Source of the DNA: JAJDFU01 sp964641965
Lineage (GTDB): Bacteria; Bacteroidota; Bacteroidia; Chitinophagales; Saprospiraceae
NCBI GenBank assembly: GCA_964641965.1
Contig: CAZXLD010000023.1
Coordinates: 10,048 to 74,047, forward strand
Length of the DNA: 64,000 bases
Reading direction: 5' to 3'
Made by a program: the position numbers and the translations under genes. The notes below the pieces were generated by a model, which saw only the letters and a program-made list of their open reading frames with translations, made no database searches and was not told where the DNA came from. Below, piece after piece: positions 1-9,258 of the stretch (the stretch's first letter is position 1; every line of letters begins with the position of its first letter).

Positions 1-420
1 GGCTACTGGGCTCAATACAATCATGAACGATACTCCATAAGCCGAACCCTCGATCCGGAAGACCTGAATATGTTTGAGATTTGGGGTTTAGTGCCGGATA
101 CCCGAAGAACCTTCAATCTGGATGACATTGGTGAGCTGTTGTGGCGCTACGGACCACTCTGGGTGGCTACGTTGGAAAATTTGAATGACAGAGGACGGTT
201 GGACCCTCATATTCGAGTAATAACCGGTATTGAAGGTGATGGATCTGCCCAAGGTACCCTCCTGTATATCAACGACCCCTGGGATCGGAACCGACAACGT
301 TTTCGGAGCCCGAATTTCGGTTCTCAATACACAGAGACCTTTCAGGAATTCATTCAAAAGATGACCAGCTTGCAAGATATGGAACAAAATGTAGATGCTA
401 TTTATTTGGCCTACCCCTGA
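1..420 (+). CDS. C70/AvrRpt2-like papain-fold cysteine peptidase, C-terminal part (5' truncated by window edge)
   Basis: The reading frame is open from base 1, so the gene starts upstream and only the last 139 codons are visible. The visible part matches the C-terminal half of papain-like peptidases of the AvrRpt2/C70 type: a YGPLWVA segment, then a candidate catalytic His in HIRVITGI (codon at 208-210), then a hydrophobic strand ending in INDPW, where the Asn/Asp completing the triad normally sits. The nucleophilic Cys would lie in the missing part. It is followed after 63 nt by the first of a run of secreted paralogues on the same strand. Family knowledge: these peptidases are usually secreted. 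The role here as processor or toxin is unknown. A C39-like papain-fold peptidase is the alternative. Confidence 0.72.
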   Translation, partial: GYWAQYNHERYSISRTLDPEDLNMFEIWGLVPDTRRTFNLDDIGELLWRYGPLWVATLENLNDRGRLDPHIRVITGIEGDGSAQGTLLYINDPWDRNRQRFRSPNFGSQYTETFQEFIQKMTSLQDMEQNVDAIYLAYP

Positions 421-483
421 CTAAATGGACCACAACATTTCAAAAAAACTATTCAAAATGCTAACATCAAAAGGCAAGAACAA

Positions 484-2226
484 ATGGCCCTTAAACATCA
501 ACTGATTTGGCTTCTCAGCATTGGGGTTAGCTTAGTTCACATCCTTCCTGCTTTCACCCAACCCCTCCTGGTTGACGAAGGGGTCCAGGTGCAGGGATTG
601 TGGTGCTTTCCGGTTTATGAAAAGCCCAACGTGTATCGCTACCTGCCTTCCAGAGCTCGCTTGGCCATGAATCCGGATTCCACCCCGCAGTTTTCGTTCA
701 TGCGGTATATTTTGGAAAAACCCTCCGGAGCAGAGGAGATCCAAACCATCAACCAGGCAGATGGAGGCGGTATTCTCCATTTCCTCATCTTGTACGACAC
801 CCCGGAAAAACAAATATCTGCTGCACAGCAAAGCCTGCGCCAACGATTGGATAATGATGAAATCCGTGTTGAAGGACCGGTCGTATTTCAGTCCGGTCGG
901 TATGCGCTCATTTCCAGCATTCTCAACCCCCAGGGAGAATCCGAAAGTACCTTGCTGACCTCCGGCGAGGCCCCCGTGTTGGAAAACAGCAAGATCGCCC
1001 TCACCTTCGATGTAGATCCTCAACAGTCCAAGCTGCTTATGGAAAGCCTGAAAATGATGACCTCAGATGTCTCCCTGGTTTTCGAGTTGGTGTTCTCAGG
1101 TTTGACCTTCAGTTATGAAGCAGATCTTGAAGTCGATTGGACAGAGGTATCCAGCAGCAAATCCTTTAGCGCCGGCGGCTCCATTTATTTTGTCAGTGCT
1201 GATGTAGAGGCTGGTTTTGACGAGCTCCGTCGCAATAGCGCCATCAAGTTAACCACGGTAGGCTCGGATGATAATTTGGAAAGCCTACTCAATACCGTTT
1301 ACAGCAAACTGCTCGAACTAATGTTCGAACGCGTCGAACCCGATCAGGTACCTCCTGAAGCCAGAGGCGGATTAAACCAGGCTATCGGGGCGATCCTGGG
1401 TAATAGTGGTATGCTCAATAGTCGTAATACCACAGGGTTTGGCGTAAGCGCCGGATTTCGACTCAAACAATTGCGCACCACCGGTAAATCCCACTTGTCC
1501 TTCAACGGTCGTTCTACCGTCCAACGTACCCATTATGTCACCTTTAATGCAGGAGACCTTTACCAACAATACGGCAATGACGAACAATTCTTCCGGGATG
1601 TGCCCATGTGGGACCCCGCTTTCCAACAGCGCGTAGTTCACGTAGGGGTAGACGGATCGCTCGAACGCGAATTTGACCGCATGGTCAACAGCGTAACCGT
1701 CCGGCTGACCAAAGCTCACGAAAACGGACAAACCACCTCCAAAGAGCTTTTAGTAAACCGGGAAATATTTCTGGACTCCCTTGGCCAACTTTCCATGATT
1801 TACCTCAATCAGGGAGACTCCGATCGACAAAACTGGATGAAATACGACTATCAAACCATGTGGCAATTTGTCGGAGGAGGGACTATGGCCAGCCAGGTAC
1901 ACACGGATTCTATCCCGATGATCAATCTCTATACCCCCTTTCGAAGGCAGCCTATTGACTTTGAGGGAGATATGGACTTACTTAAAGAAAAAGGAGTCCG
2001 GGCCGTAATTGTACAAATTGCCTATCCCTTTTTTGGAGAACAACGCAAAGAACGGGTTACGATCCGACCGGCTGATGACCTGACTCAAAAAGGACTGGAA
2101 ATAACCCTGCCGGCAGAAGAAGAAAACATTGCCTATGCGATCACCTGGGTGATGTCAGACGGAAGTCGGATCCAGCACGAAGGGGTAGATAATTTCGGAT
2201 TAATCTTCATTGATGAATTTCCCTGA
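484..2226 (+). CDS. Secreted protein, founder-type member of the local seven-paralogue family
   Basis: 580 aa with a Sec signal peptide (about residues 1-26, ending near AFTQ). I do not recognise the family, but it shares its layout with six neighbours. The N-terminal block has YRYLPSRARLAM, then TPQFSFMRY, then GGGILHFLI (about residues 52-105). The central block (FFRDVPMWDPAFQQR) aligns with the NLNDPFFQHRD block of the 2943 and 4988 genes. The C-terminal block (IDFEGDMDLLKEKGVRAV) aligns with their FEADLDEL block. The protein is mostly predicted beta-strand, with no transmembrane helix after the signal, so periplasmic, surface or released location is inferred. It is 21 nt upstream of the next gene, consistent with one operon from before position 1 to about 7084. 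Confidence 0.85.
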   Translation: MALKHQLIWLLSIGVSLVHILPAFTQPLLVDEGVQVQGLWCFPVYEKPNVYRYLPSRARLAMNPDSTPQFSFMRYILEKPSGAEEIQTINQADGGGILHFLILYDTPEKQISAAQQSLRQRLDNDEIRVEGPVVFQSGRYALISSILNPQGESESTLLTSGEAPVLENSKIALTFDVDPQQSKLLMESLKMMTSDVSLVFELVFSGLTFSYEADLEVDWTEVSSSKSFSAGGSIYFVSADVEAGFDELRRNSAIKLTTVGSDDNLESLLNTVYSKLLELMFERVEPDQVPPEARGGLNQAIGAILGNSGMLNSRNTTGFGVSAGFRLKQLRTTGKSHLSFNGRSTVQRTHYVTFNAGDLYQQYGNDEQFFRDVPMWDPAFQQRVVHVGVDGSLEREFDRMVNSVTVRLTKAHENGQTTSKELLVNREIFLDSLGQLSMIYLNQGDSDRQNWMKYDYQTMWQFVGGGTMASQVHTDSIPMINLYTPFRRQPIDFEGDMDLLKEKGVRAVIVQIAYPFFGEQRKERVTIRPADDLTQKGLEITLPAEEENIAYAITWVMSDGSRIQHEGVDNFGLIFIDEFP

Positions 2227-2247
2227 ACACAACAAAGCCTCCAATTA

Positions 2248-2931
2248 ATGAACCTTACCTATACCGGCTATGCTACCTGTTTGATGGCTTTGTTCTGGAC
2301 GACCACAGCCGATATACTGGCACAACCAGTGCTAAATAATCCATCTACCACTGTTCCTTTTCCATCTGAAAATCCAAAGGCTGTCGCCATGCTGGCGGAT
2401 ACGGAAGCTGAAGGCAGTACGGTCTTTTACTATATCCCAGCCGATTTTTACCTGTCTGAAAAAAAAGAAATACCGGAGTTCTCCTTTTTGGAATATCAAG
2501 ACGAAGCCAACTCCCGTTCAGTCCTGCACTTATTATTGACCTGGGGGCTTTCCAAACAGGAAACCGAGCATTTAGAACGTCTCCTGGTGGAACAAGTCGA
2601 TAGCAATGCCTTCGTAGCCGGCGGTGCTTTTTTGGAACATGGCAAGCCAGCTTTTGAGATTCTGGGTGAAAACGAACTGGCCAATATTCTAAGGCAAAGC
2701 CTTAAAGGAGGAAGCATGCCCCCAACGACTGCCGGAGGTAAAATGGCCTTGGCTTTTCATCTGGATACAGAAGGAACGCGTCTTTTCCAGGAGGCCCTGG
2801 CTCAGCGCAAGAAACTCAAACAAATACAATTCCAATGGCGGTTTTTTTATCAGGTATTGGATAAATATGGCCGGCGAAACCAGGAATTGATCCTTACGAA
2901 AAACCTATACACCTTATTACAAAACATATAA
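2248..2931 (+). CDS. Secreted short paralogue carrying only the N-terminal domain of the family
   Basis: 227 aa with a signal peptide (about 1-26, ending ADILAQ). It has the family N-terminal block: VFYYIPADFYL, then IPEFSFLEY, then SVLHLLLTWGLSKQE, then the GGKMALAFHLD segment. It stops at about the point where the long members begin their central domain. It lies 21 nt after the 580-aa member and 11 nt before the 670-aa member, so it is inside the same transcription unit. The reading frame is clean and ends in a normal stop, with no recognisable remnant of the other domains downstream. I therefore read it as a real single-domain protein and not a frameshifted gene. This shows that the N-terminal block of about 200 aa is an independent domain. 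Function unknown. Confidence 0.8.
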   Translation: MNLTYTGYATCLMALFWTTTADILAQPVLNNPSTTVPFPSENPKAVAMLADTEAEGSTVFYYIPADFYLSEKKEIPEFSFLEYQDEANSRSVLHLLLTWGLSKQETEHLERLLVEQVDSNAFVAGGAFLEHGKPAFEILGENELANILRQSLKGGSMPPTTAGGKMALAFHLDTEGTRLFQEALAQRKKLKQIQFQWRFFYQVLDKYGRRNQELILTKNLYTLLQNI

Positions 2932-2942
2932 TCTGGACCCAC

Positions 2943-4955
2943 ATGAAAAACGAGCGACGTTTAGGTCTGTTTTTAGCTTTCACTCTGGGGGGCTTCCTCG
3001 GGCTTCAAGCCCAGATCTTGAATAGTGAAGATCGCATTACGGTAACCCTTTCAGATGAAACGACCGTCAACCTGTATGGAGCGGCAACAGCTTTATCGGA
3101 TGAAAAATCCGGTCAATACTATTACATGCCCTGCAACCTTAGGCTATCCAAAAATCTAGATGGAACACCCCAATTCCTCTTCCTCAAATTCACCTCCGAG
3201 GAGTCCGAAGAGCAAGGGGGAATCAGCGGTGCGTTGTTGCACATGTTGATGGAGTATGGGCTCACCCAAAAACAGGAAGAAGAACTCCAACAGATCCTGA
3301 AATCCAAATACGATGGAGCCGTACTCAAAGGAGCGGCAGATGTGCGTGCAGACGGTGAAAACAGCGTTCGAGTCGTCTCTGCCATCCTGAATAGCAAGGA
3401 TCGGACGCGAACGCTGGTCCTTTCGGGTAAAGCGCCCCTGTTCCCGGGCAATAAAATGGCCCTGGCCGCTGAATTGGATGAAAAAGGAGCTCAGCTTTTC
3501 AGTGGCACCCTGGAGGAAACCAAGTCCATTGCGGATCTTTCCATTTCGCTCGCCTTCAAATATTCGGTTCGCTTTCCAGCAGCCAGAGGATATATCAAAG
3601 AGGACTGGAGCAAATTTGACAGCTTGCGGTTGGTCGACTCGGCCTACTATTCCAAACAGGTAGATGTAGATGATAATACAGGTGAAAAAGCCTTGAACGG
3701 CTTCGTGGGAGGACTCGTAGGTGGGCCTATTGGAGCTGCAATTGGTTTTTTTGGAACTAAAAAGAAGAAAAAGACCCATTTCACCTATGATGAAATGCGG
3801 GAGATGTACAAGTTTCTGGAGGAAAACGAGGTCATTGAAATGAATTTCGAAGAAAACCTGAATGACGAGCGGGTGGATAAAATCCGGGAAGCTTTCTTTC
3901 AGCATTTCCTCAACAGCTTTACCGAAAAAGCAGCTGATGTACCTCCCGTACAACCCAGCAAGGACGAACAATTGGCAATGCCCAATATCCGCCACGGAAA
4001 CAGCTATAAATTCCGGCGCGAGATTGTTCGAGCCGTCTCTGAAAAGCGGACCCGTTTGTTCAACCTGAATTACCGTATGGCTGTCGATCGGGATTACCAA
4101 ATCACCGAGAATCTCACTAGCTGGTACGATGGTGTAAAAGATAATCCCAAATGTGTAGGTATCGTCAACTTGAATGACCCTTTCTTTCAACATCGGGATG
4201 TAAATGTGATCCTGGATCTGGACGCAGAAGAAATGATGGGTAAAGAGTTGAACTACGTGACGGTGAGCTTGCGCAAGGACCGAAATGCCAAAGGAGCAAA
4301 TGATTTCTCGCACCAACTAACCTTCGATAAGCGATTCTTCGAAGAAAATGGCAATCGGACCACAGTGACCTATTCCAAGGCCCAGGATGCCAATCCGGAT
4401 GAGTATCAATACAAGGTTCAATGGAGCCTCCGCGGTGGAAACCTGTTTCCGGAAGGAGATACGACCTGGACCACCGGAAGCTGGCAAGGGATCACCTTGG
4501 CACCTCCGGTTCAGCCACGATTGATTCGGTTTGAAGCAGATTTGGATGAACTGAAAGACCTGGACATTCGAAATGCCACCCTTCAATTACGCTATTACAA
4601 ATTTGGGAAGGAGGTAGAGACCAATCTGAATATCAGTTTGTACAGCGAAGAGCCGTTTGCCGAGAAGACGATCTTCATGGACCGAAATACACAGGGGTAT
4701 GCCTATCGCCTGATTTTTACCCATAAACGACAGGGTATCATGGCCATGGAGTACCAACCGGCCGTCAATCTGAATTACTTCTTTGCCGTAGTGCCGCCCG
4801 AATTGCAAGCCGGAGATCCGACCTTCCTCGAAAAACTGATCGAAGAAGGTAAGAAGATCATGGGTGGCAGCCAGGGTGGAGAAGTATCTGAAGCCGATAA
4901 AGTCCTTGATAAATTCAAGGATGTGATTATGGTAGATGAAAGTTCTGATGAATAA
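2943..4955 (+). CDS. Secreted family protein with an internal glycine-zipper segment
   Basis: 670 aa with a signal peptide (about 1-24, ending GLQAQ). The N-terminal block is YYYMPCNLRL, TPQFLFLKFTSEE, GALLHMLMEYGL. The middle has FEENLNDERVDKIREAFF, then NPKCVGIVNLNDPFFQHRD and LNYVTVSLRKDR. The C-terminal part has RFEADLDELKDLDI, LQLRYYKFGKE, then EKTIFMDRNTQGYAYRL and a LIFTHKRQG strand. Long identical stretches with the 4988 gene show a fairly close duplication. It is distinctive in having a Gly-rich hydrophobic stretch at about residues 253-273 (GGLVGGPIGAAIGFF) followed by five lysines. That pattern is typical of glycine zippers that insert into or pack in membranes. No other member has it. 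Function unknown; the sequence does not identify a catalytic site. Confidence 0.86.
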   Translation: MKNERRLGLFLAFTLGGFLGLQAQILNSEDRITVTLSDETTVNLYGAATALSDEKSGQYYYMPCNLRLSKNLDGTPQFLFLKFTSEESEEQGGISGALLHMLMEYGLTQKQEEELQQILKSKYDGAVLKGAADVRADGENSVRVVSAILNSKDRTRTLVLSGKAPLFPGNKMALAAELDEKGAQLFSGTLEETKSIADLSISLAFKYSVRFPAARGYIKEDWSKFDSLRLVDSAYYSKQVDVDDNTGEKALNGFVGGLVGGPIGAAIGFFGTKKKKKTHFTYDEMREMYKFLEENEVIEMNFEENLNDERVDKIREAFFQHFLNSFTEKAADVPPVQPSKDEQLAMPNIRHGNSYKFRREIVRAVSEKRTRLFNLNYRMAVDRDYQITENLTSWYDGVKDNPKCVGIVNLNDPFFQHRDVNVILDLDAEEMMGKELNYVTVSLRKDRNAKGANDFSHQLTFDKRFFEENGNRTTVTYSKAQDANPDEYQYKVQWSLRGGNLFPEGDTTWTTGSWQGITLAPPVQPRLIRFEADLDELKDLDIRNATLQLRYYKFGKEVETNLNISLYSEEPFAEKTIFMDRNTQGYAYRLIFTHKRQGIMAMEYQPAVNLNYFFAVVPPELQAGDPTFLEKLIEEGKKIMGGSQGGEVSEADKVLDKFKDVIMVDESSDE

Positions 4956-4987
4956 TTCAACCAACGAACAACCTTAAACCAAAGCAT

Positions 4988-7084
4988 ATGCAATTCCTCA
5001 AAGAAAATCCCATAGCCGTTTGGGTGGTAATCCTTAGTATGATCCTCCCAGCTATCGGACACACCCAAAACCTGAATTTCGAGCGGTATCTGGAGGTGCC
5101 GATTCAAGGCGACCACCACAATATGAATATTCGGCTGTATAAGCAGCGTGGAACTCAAAACTGGTTTTACCTCCCTCCCGCACAGAGCATCCGCCTAGGG
5201 ATGAAACAGGATGGGCAAACTCCGGAATTTCTATTTATGAAATTCACTTCTGAATCGAGGGAAGACCAAGGAGGTATACAAGGGGCGCTCCTGCACTTCC
5301 TCGTAGAATGGGGACTATCTGCAGCGGAAATGGAACGCCTGGAAGAAGGGCTGAAAGATAAAACCAATGGAAACGGAAAAGTAAAGGGACCTGTAGACCT
5401 ACAATCGCCAGAAGGTGAATCTTTTCGAATCGTCTCAGCTACATTACAAGACAAAGAGTTGACCCGGACCTTCATCACGTCCGGCATGGCACCTCCGATC
5501 GAAGGCGGTAAAGCCGCCGTCGCCGCACGCCTGAACGGGCAGGGTGCTCAATTGCTGGACGCCACTTTCCAACGGGCTCGTTCCATCACCGACTTATCCC
5601 TGGTGCTCGACTATGAATACCAATTGATGGTCAAGGCTGCCAAAGGAAAACTGACCTATAATTTGGAAATCACGCAGGAACAGGGAGATGGTATTGCTTA
5701 TGACCTTATCAAATTGGAATTGGACAACCAACCAGAAAAGCTTCAAGTCGCCTTGGATTATTACGAGCAAAACAAGGCCAAGATGACTGATGAATGTGGA
5801 GTTGGAGATGGCTTAACCAATGTCCTGCTTGGGATGCAAGCCATTGATGCGGCTGCTGGAAATACCTCTGGAAGCGGCAATACCGGAAGTGCCTGGGAAT
5901 ATGGAATTAGTGAAAATATGATGCGTAAAGTATACGATCACTTTGAGAGTAATGAAATGGTAACCCTCGAATGGGAGGAAAACCTCATCGACGAACGAGT
6001 GGATGTAATGCGGGAAGCATTTTTCAACTACTTTTTGAATATGTTCACCGAACCGGCCGATATGCCTGAGTTTTCCTCTTTATCCACCTTGGCTAATGAT
6101 GTTACCATTGATGATGAAGGGATCAAAGAAGGGGCACAAGGGGGGTATAAATTTAAATCCTGTACCCAGCTGATTGGATCCCGCGTTCTGAATAAGACGA
6201 TCCGATTGGATAAGATCATTTTACCTGTGAAACGAAAGTATCAGATGGTGGCCAACCTGGCCAGTACCTATGATCAGGTCAAAAACAATCCAAAGTGCGT
6301 CACCTCCGTCAACCTGAATGATCCCTTTTTCCAGCATAGAGATATCAACTTTATTGTAGATTTAGAAGCGCAAGAGATCTTTCAGCAAGAAATCAATTAT
6401 GTCACGGTAAACGTCCAGAAACGAAGAAGCAATGGACGGGATTTCCAGGACGCGGTCACTATTGGTAACGATTACCTTCAGGAAAATGGCACCTTGGCCA
6501 CCATCACCTATGCCCGCGGCAACGACACCAACTCCGATAAATACAAATACAAAACCCAGTGGAGCCTGAAAGGCGGACACCTTTATCCGGAAAATCCGAG
6601 ATACGAAAGCGGTGACTGGCAAGGGGTGACCCTCGTACCTCCGGTAAAACCTCGTACCGTTGAATTTGAGGCAGACCTGGACGAATTGACTGAAATGGGA
6701 ATCGTTAGAGCCACAGCCCAAATCCGGTATTACAAATATGGCGAGGAACGCGAAGAAAATATCCCGATTACTGTCTCAAAAGGTGTGCCGCTGACGGAAA
6801 AAACCATTTTCACGGACCGGAATAACAGGGGCTATGTGTATCGCCTGATCCTTACCCACAAAGAAAAAGGAAAAATGGTCCTGGACTGGCAGGAGAAGAT
6901 CAACGATGACTACGTGTATGCGATCATCCCGAATGAACTCAAGGAAAATGATCCCGAATTCCTGAATAAAGTCTTGGAAGCAGGGAAAGAGCTATTGCGA
7001 CCGGACCCCGATGGAAGTGTAAAACCTGGAGAAAAGATCCTGGAAAAATTTATCAATATCATCGATATGTTTATCGAGGAATAA
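4988..7084 (+). CDS. Secreted family protein, closest paralogue of the preceding gene
   Basis: 698 aa with a signal peptide (about 1-27, ending IGHTQ). It carries the same ordered blocks as the 2943 gene: WFYLPPAQSIRLG, TPEFLFMKFTSESREDQGGIQGALLHFL, LEWEENLIDERVDVMREAFF, NNPKCVTSVNLNDPFFQHRD, TQWSLKGGHLYPE, EFEADLDELTEMGI and TEKTIFTDRNNRGYVYRL. The segment that is a glycine zipper in the neighbour is replaced by a Gly/Ser/Thr-rich linker (about residues 278-305). It ends in an acidic tail (FIEE). It starts 32 nt after the previous stop and is probably the last gene of the first operon, since the next gene follows after 114 nt. Function unknown. Confidence 0.86.
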   Translation: MQFLKENPIAVWVVILSMILPAIGHTQNLNFERYLEVPIQGDHHNMNIRLYKQRGTQNWFYLPPAQSIRLGMKQDGQTPEFLFMKFTSESREDQGGIQGALLHFLVEWGLSAAEMERLEEGLKDKTNGNGKVKGPVDLQSPEGESFRIVSATLQDKELTRTFITSGMAPPIEGGKAAVAARLNGQGAQLLDATFQRARSITDLSLVLDYEYQLMVKAAKGKLTYNLEITQEQGDGIAYDLIKLELDNQPEKLQVALDYYEQNKAKMTDECGVGDGLTNVLLGMQAIDAAAGNTSGSGNTGSAWEYGISENMMRKVYDHFESNEMVTLEWEENLIDERVDVMREAFFNYFLNMFTEPADMPEFSSLSTLANDVTIDDEGIKEGAQGGYKFKSCTQLIGSRVLNKTIRLDKIILPVKRKYQMVANLASTYDQVKNNPKCVTSVNLNDPFFQHRDINFIVDLEAQEIFQQEINYVTVNVQKRRSNGRDFQDAVTIGNDYLQENGTLATITYARGNDTNSDKYKYKTQWSLKGGHLYPENPRYESGDWQGVTLVPPVKPRTVEFEADLDELTEMGIVRATAQIRYYKYGEEREENIPITVSKGVPLTEKTIFTDRNNRGYVYRLILTHKEKGKMVLDWQEKINDDYVYAIIPNELKENDPEFLNKVLEAGKELLRPDPDGSVKPGEKILEKFINIIDMFIEE

Positions 7085-7198
7085 GGGGCTAATCCGTCTC
7101 CAATACCCATCCGTAAATTCGGCCTGGGAGGCGGATTGCCTTAGCCTGTCCTACAGTAAGATCGTTTTCAAATGCAACGCCTTTAATGTCGGAAACCA

Positions 7199-7801
7199 AT
7201 GACCATTAACTATTCTTTAGTATCCTCCATAATCCTTGTTAGCCTCGCTTTCCTACGCCCAGGAACAGGGTTTGGGCAAGACGAACTAAAACGAGTAACC
7301 GATGGTACTTCTGCCCTGGAAGCCTTCTTTGGAGATGCTGAAAATACCATCGAAACCGTGCGCCTGCTTTCGGATGCAGAAACCAGGCTTAATGTAAGCG
7401 TAAATTTTACCGGCTTCTCCGATCAGCCCTACGAAATCGTCGGGTCAATCCTGACGCGTTCTAAAAAATCGCTAAAAGGGGTGAAATCAATTCGAAAGCC
7501 CTTACCCAGCCGGGGAGATAATGTAGACCTCTCCTTCACTTTTGTACCGGAGGGCACTTATACCAATAGTTACGTAAAATCTCATTTCCTCCAGATCCAA
7601 ATGAAACCGAAAAGTGATGAGGATAGTCTACTGAGTGGCCTGGACGAGTTGATTGATGGTGGCATATCACTGGACGGTACCACCTACCTCTACCATTTGC
7701 AAAAGGATTGGAGAGTTGGCGGTACCAAAAGCATGGTGATTAAAGTAACGCTGACTCCGATCGGTCAGGCGAAAACCCTAAAACCCGGACAAAACAAATG
7801 A
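7199..7801 (+). CDS. Small secreted protein of unknown family
   Basis: 200 aa with a signal peptide (about 1-26, ending GTGFGQ). I do not recognise the family. After a short helical stretch (DGTSALEAFFGDAENTIETVRLL) the rest reads as a beta-sandwich: RLNVSVNFTGFS, VDLSFTFVPEG, SHFLQIQM, SMVIKVTLTP. It has no enzyme motif. Its stop overlaps the ATG of the next gene by 4 nt (ATGA at 7798-7801), so the two are translationally coupled and probably work together. A partner or chaperone role for the following paralogue is possible but unproven. Confidence 0.75.
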   Translation: MTINYSLVSSIILVSLAFLRPGTGFGQDELKRVTDGTSALEAFFGDAENTIETVRLLSDAETRLNVSVNFTGFSDQPYEIVGSILTRSKKSLKGVKSIRKPLPSRGDNVDLSFTFVPEGTYTNSYVKSHFLQIQMKPKSDEDSLLSGLDELIDGGISLDGTTYLYHLQKDWRVGGTKSMVIKVTLTPIGQAKTLKPGQNK

Positions 7802-9165
7802 ATGCTCTTCTATATTGGGTCAACCGGATCCTTCCCTTGCTCCTGGTATTTGGAACAAGCGCACGTCTTCAGGGACAAACCCTGGATACTCTCGACCGGA
7901 TGGGACCGGCCAATTTGCCCTATGAATTTTTGAACCAGATCCAATCAGATTATGAATTTGAATCCAATTCGGGTATCCTGAATATTTTTCGGGAGATCTA
8001 CCGGGATGCCAATGCCAAATCGGGCTATTACTACTACCTCCCGGCTGAGTATAACCTGAATTGGACGCAAGAAACGGGTCAATATGCGCTATACGTTAAT
8101 TTCAAAGCAGCCGATGCCCAGGGAAGAGGCGGGGCCGTGGTCACGGCTGAACTGAAGCCGAATATTACACGTAAGGATCTCGATATAGCCAAGGGACTCC
8201 TCAAACAGGATATCCGGCAAGACCCGGTAGCGGGCCCGCATGGTGTCAAGCAGTTGGTGTCCATGCCTTTGGCAGAACCACCTAGCATTACCTTCGATCA
8301 AATTCGCAATTATGGGGTCAATCCGGAAGACATTATCGTTCGGACCCCCACCGATTTTCTGGATCCAATTGTGATTTCCTGGCAAATGGATCAAGTAGAC
8401 GACCTGTTGACTGCTCTTTTCAACAATGTAGGGTTGAACGGGAACCTGACCTTGGTCCCGGCCGGAGAGAATATGCCAGCCATTGAAATCCCTATCTCCC
8501 TGAAGATTGATGATCATCGAACCTACGGTCAGTTCCAACTAGAGCTAAGAAGGATCCGAACGAACCAATGGCAAAACCAAACCGATTACCCGATCCTCCT
8601 GAAGAATCTACACCTACTGCGCACGACCAAGGCTGGGAAATCCAGGATCTATACCTGGTCGATGGCCAACCGGGAAGTTCCCGAAAATGCCATGGTAGAA
8701 TTTAACGCTGTAGCAGTGCCTGCTTTTCTGGATAGCGATAGGAATATTCAAAAAGCTTGGCTGGAATATACCGTCAAGCCCTGCAACTCCTGTAATGCAA
8801 CTGTGCGGGAAAAGATCCTGGGTGGCGTTATTGGCTCCCAAATCAATTCCTTAACCGTGACCACCCTGACACCCCTGCAATACACTGGTGCAGCCATGAT
8901 GAAAATCAAGGTCCGGTCCTTTCAGGCAGATCCCAATGGGGTTATGCAAGTGAATTTGCCTACGCTCACCATTACCAAGGATTTTCAGACTATGCCCGCC
9001 GGACAACTATTCCTGGATGATGGAGAATCCCCCGAGTTGGAGTTTCTAATTCAATTGTACCTGGCAGACGGTACCCGCTATGAATCTGCCGGTTGGCAAC
9101 GTTGGAGCGACCTGGAACTGGTCATCGGGGAAAAGCAAATACGAGATTTGTTCAAAGAATTTTGA
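7798..9165 (+). CDS. Secreted divergent member of the local paralogue family
   Basis: 455 aa with a signal peptide (about 1-27, ending RLQGQ). The family N-terminal block is recognisable: SGYYYYLPAEYNLNW, YALYVNFKA and a Gly-rich GRGGAVVTAEL segment. The Phe-rich signature is weaker and the LH pair is missing. Later parts are beta-rich, with a CNSCNA cysteine pair near residue 333 that could form a disulfide. The length is intermediate; the conserved NLNDPFFQHRD block is not evident. Its start overlaps the preceding small secreted protein (ATGA), so both are made together. Membership in the family rests on local motif order, so I am less sure than for the longer members. Confidence 0.75.
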   Translation: MNALLYWVNRILPLLLVFGTSARLQGQTLDTLDRMGPANLPYEFLNQIQSDYEFESNSGILNIFREIYRDANAKSGYYYYLPAEYNLNWTQETGQYALYVNFKAADAQGRGGAVVTAELKPNITRKDLDIAKGLLKQDIRQDPVAGPHGVKQLVSMPLAEPPSITFDQIRNYGVNPEDIIVRTPTDFLDPIVISWQMDQVDDLLTALFNNVGLNGNLTLVPAGENMPAIEIPISLKIDDHRTYGQFQLELRRIRTNQWQNQTDYPILLKNLHLLRTTKAGKSRIYTWSMANREVPENAMVEFNAVAVPAFLDSDRNIQKAWLEYTVKPCNSCNATVREKILGGVIGSQINSLTVTTLTPLQYTGAAMMKIKVRSFQADPNGVMQVNLPTLTITKDFQTMPAGQLFLDDGESPELEFLIQLYLADGTRYESAGWQRWSDLELVIGEKQIRDLFKEF

Positions 9166-9258
9166 TATCCAATAAAAAGAAAACCTCTGGCCCCCCAACC
9201 TTCAAATAGTTTGTAATTTCAAAGGGTCATTTTATCAACCCTGCACATCCTAAAACAC

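Noticed and set aside
3156..4316. Open frame of 386 codons on the minus strand opposite the 670-aa secreted protein
   Set aside because: The plus-strand gene has a signal peptide and clear paralogues; the opposite frame has no recognisable motif and arises from codon bias of the real gene.
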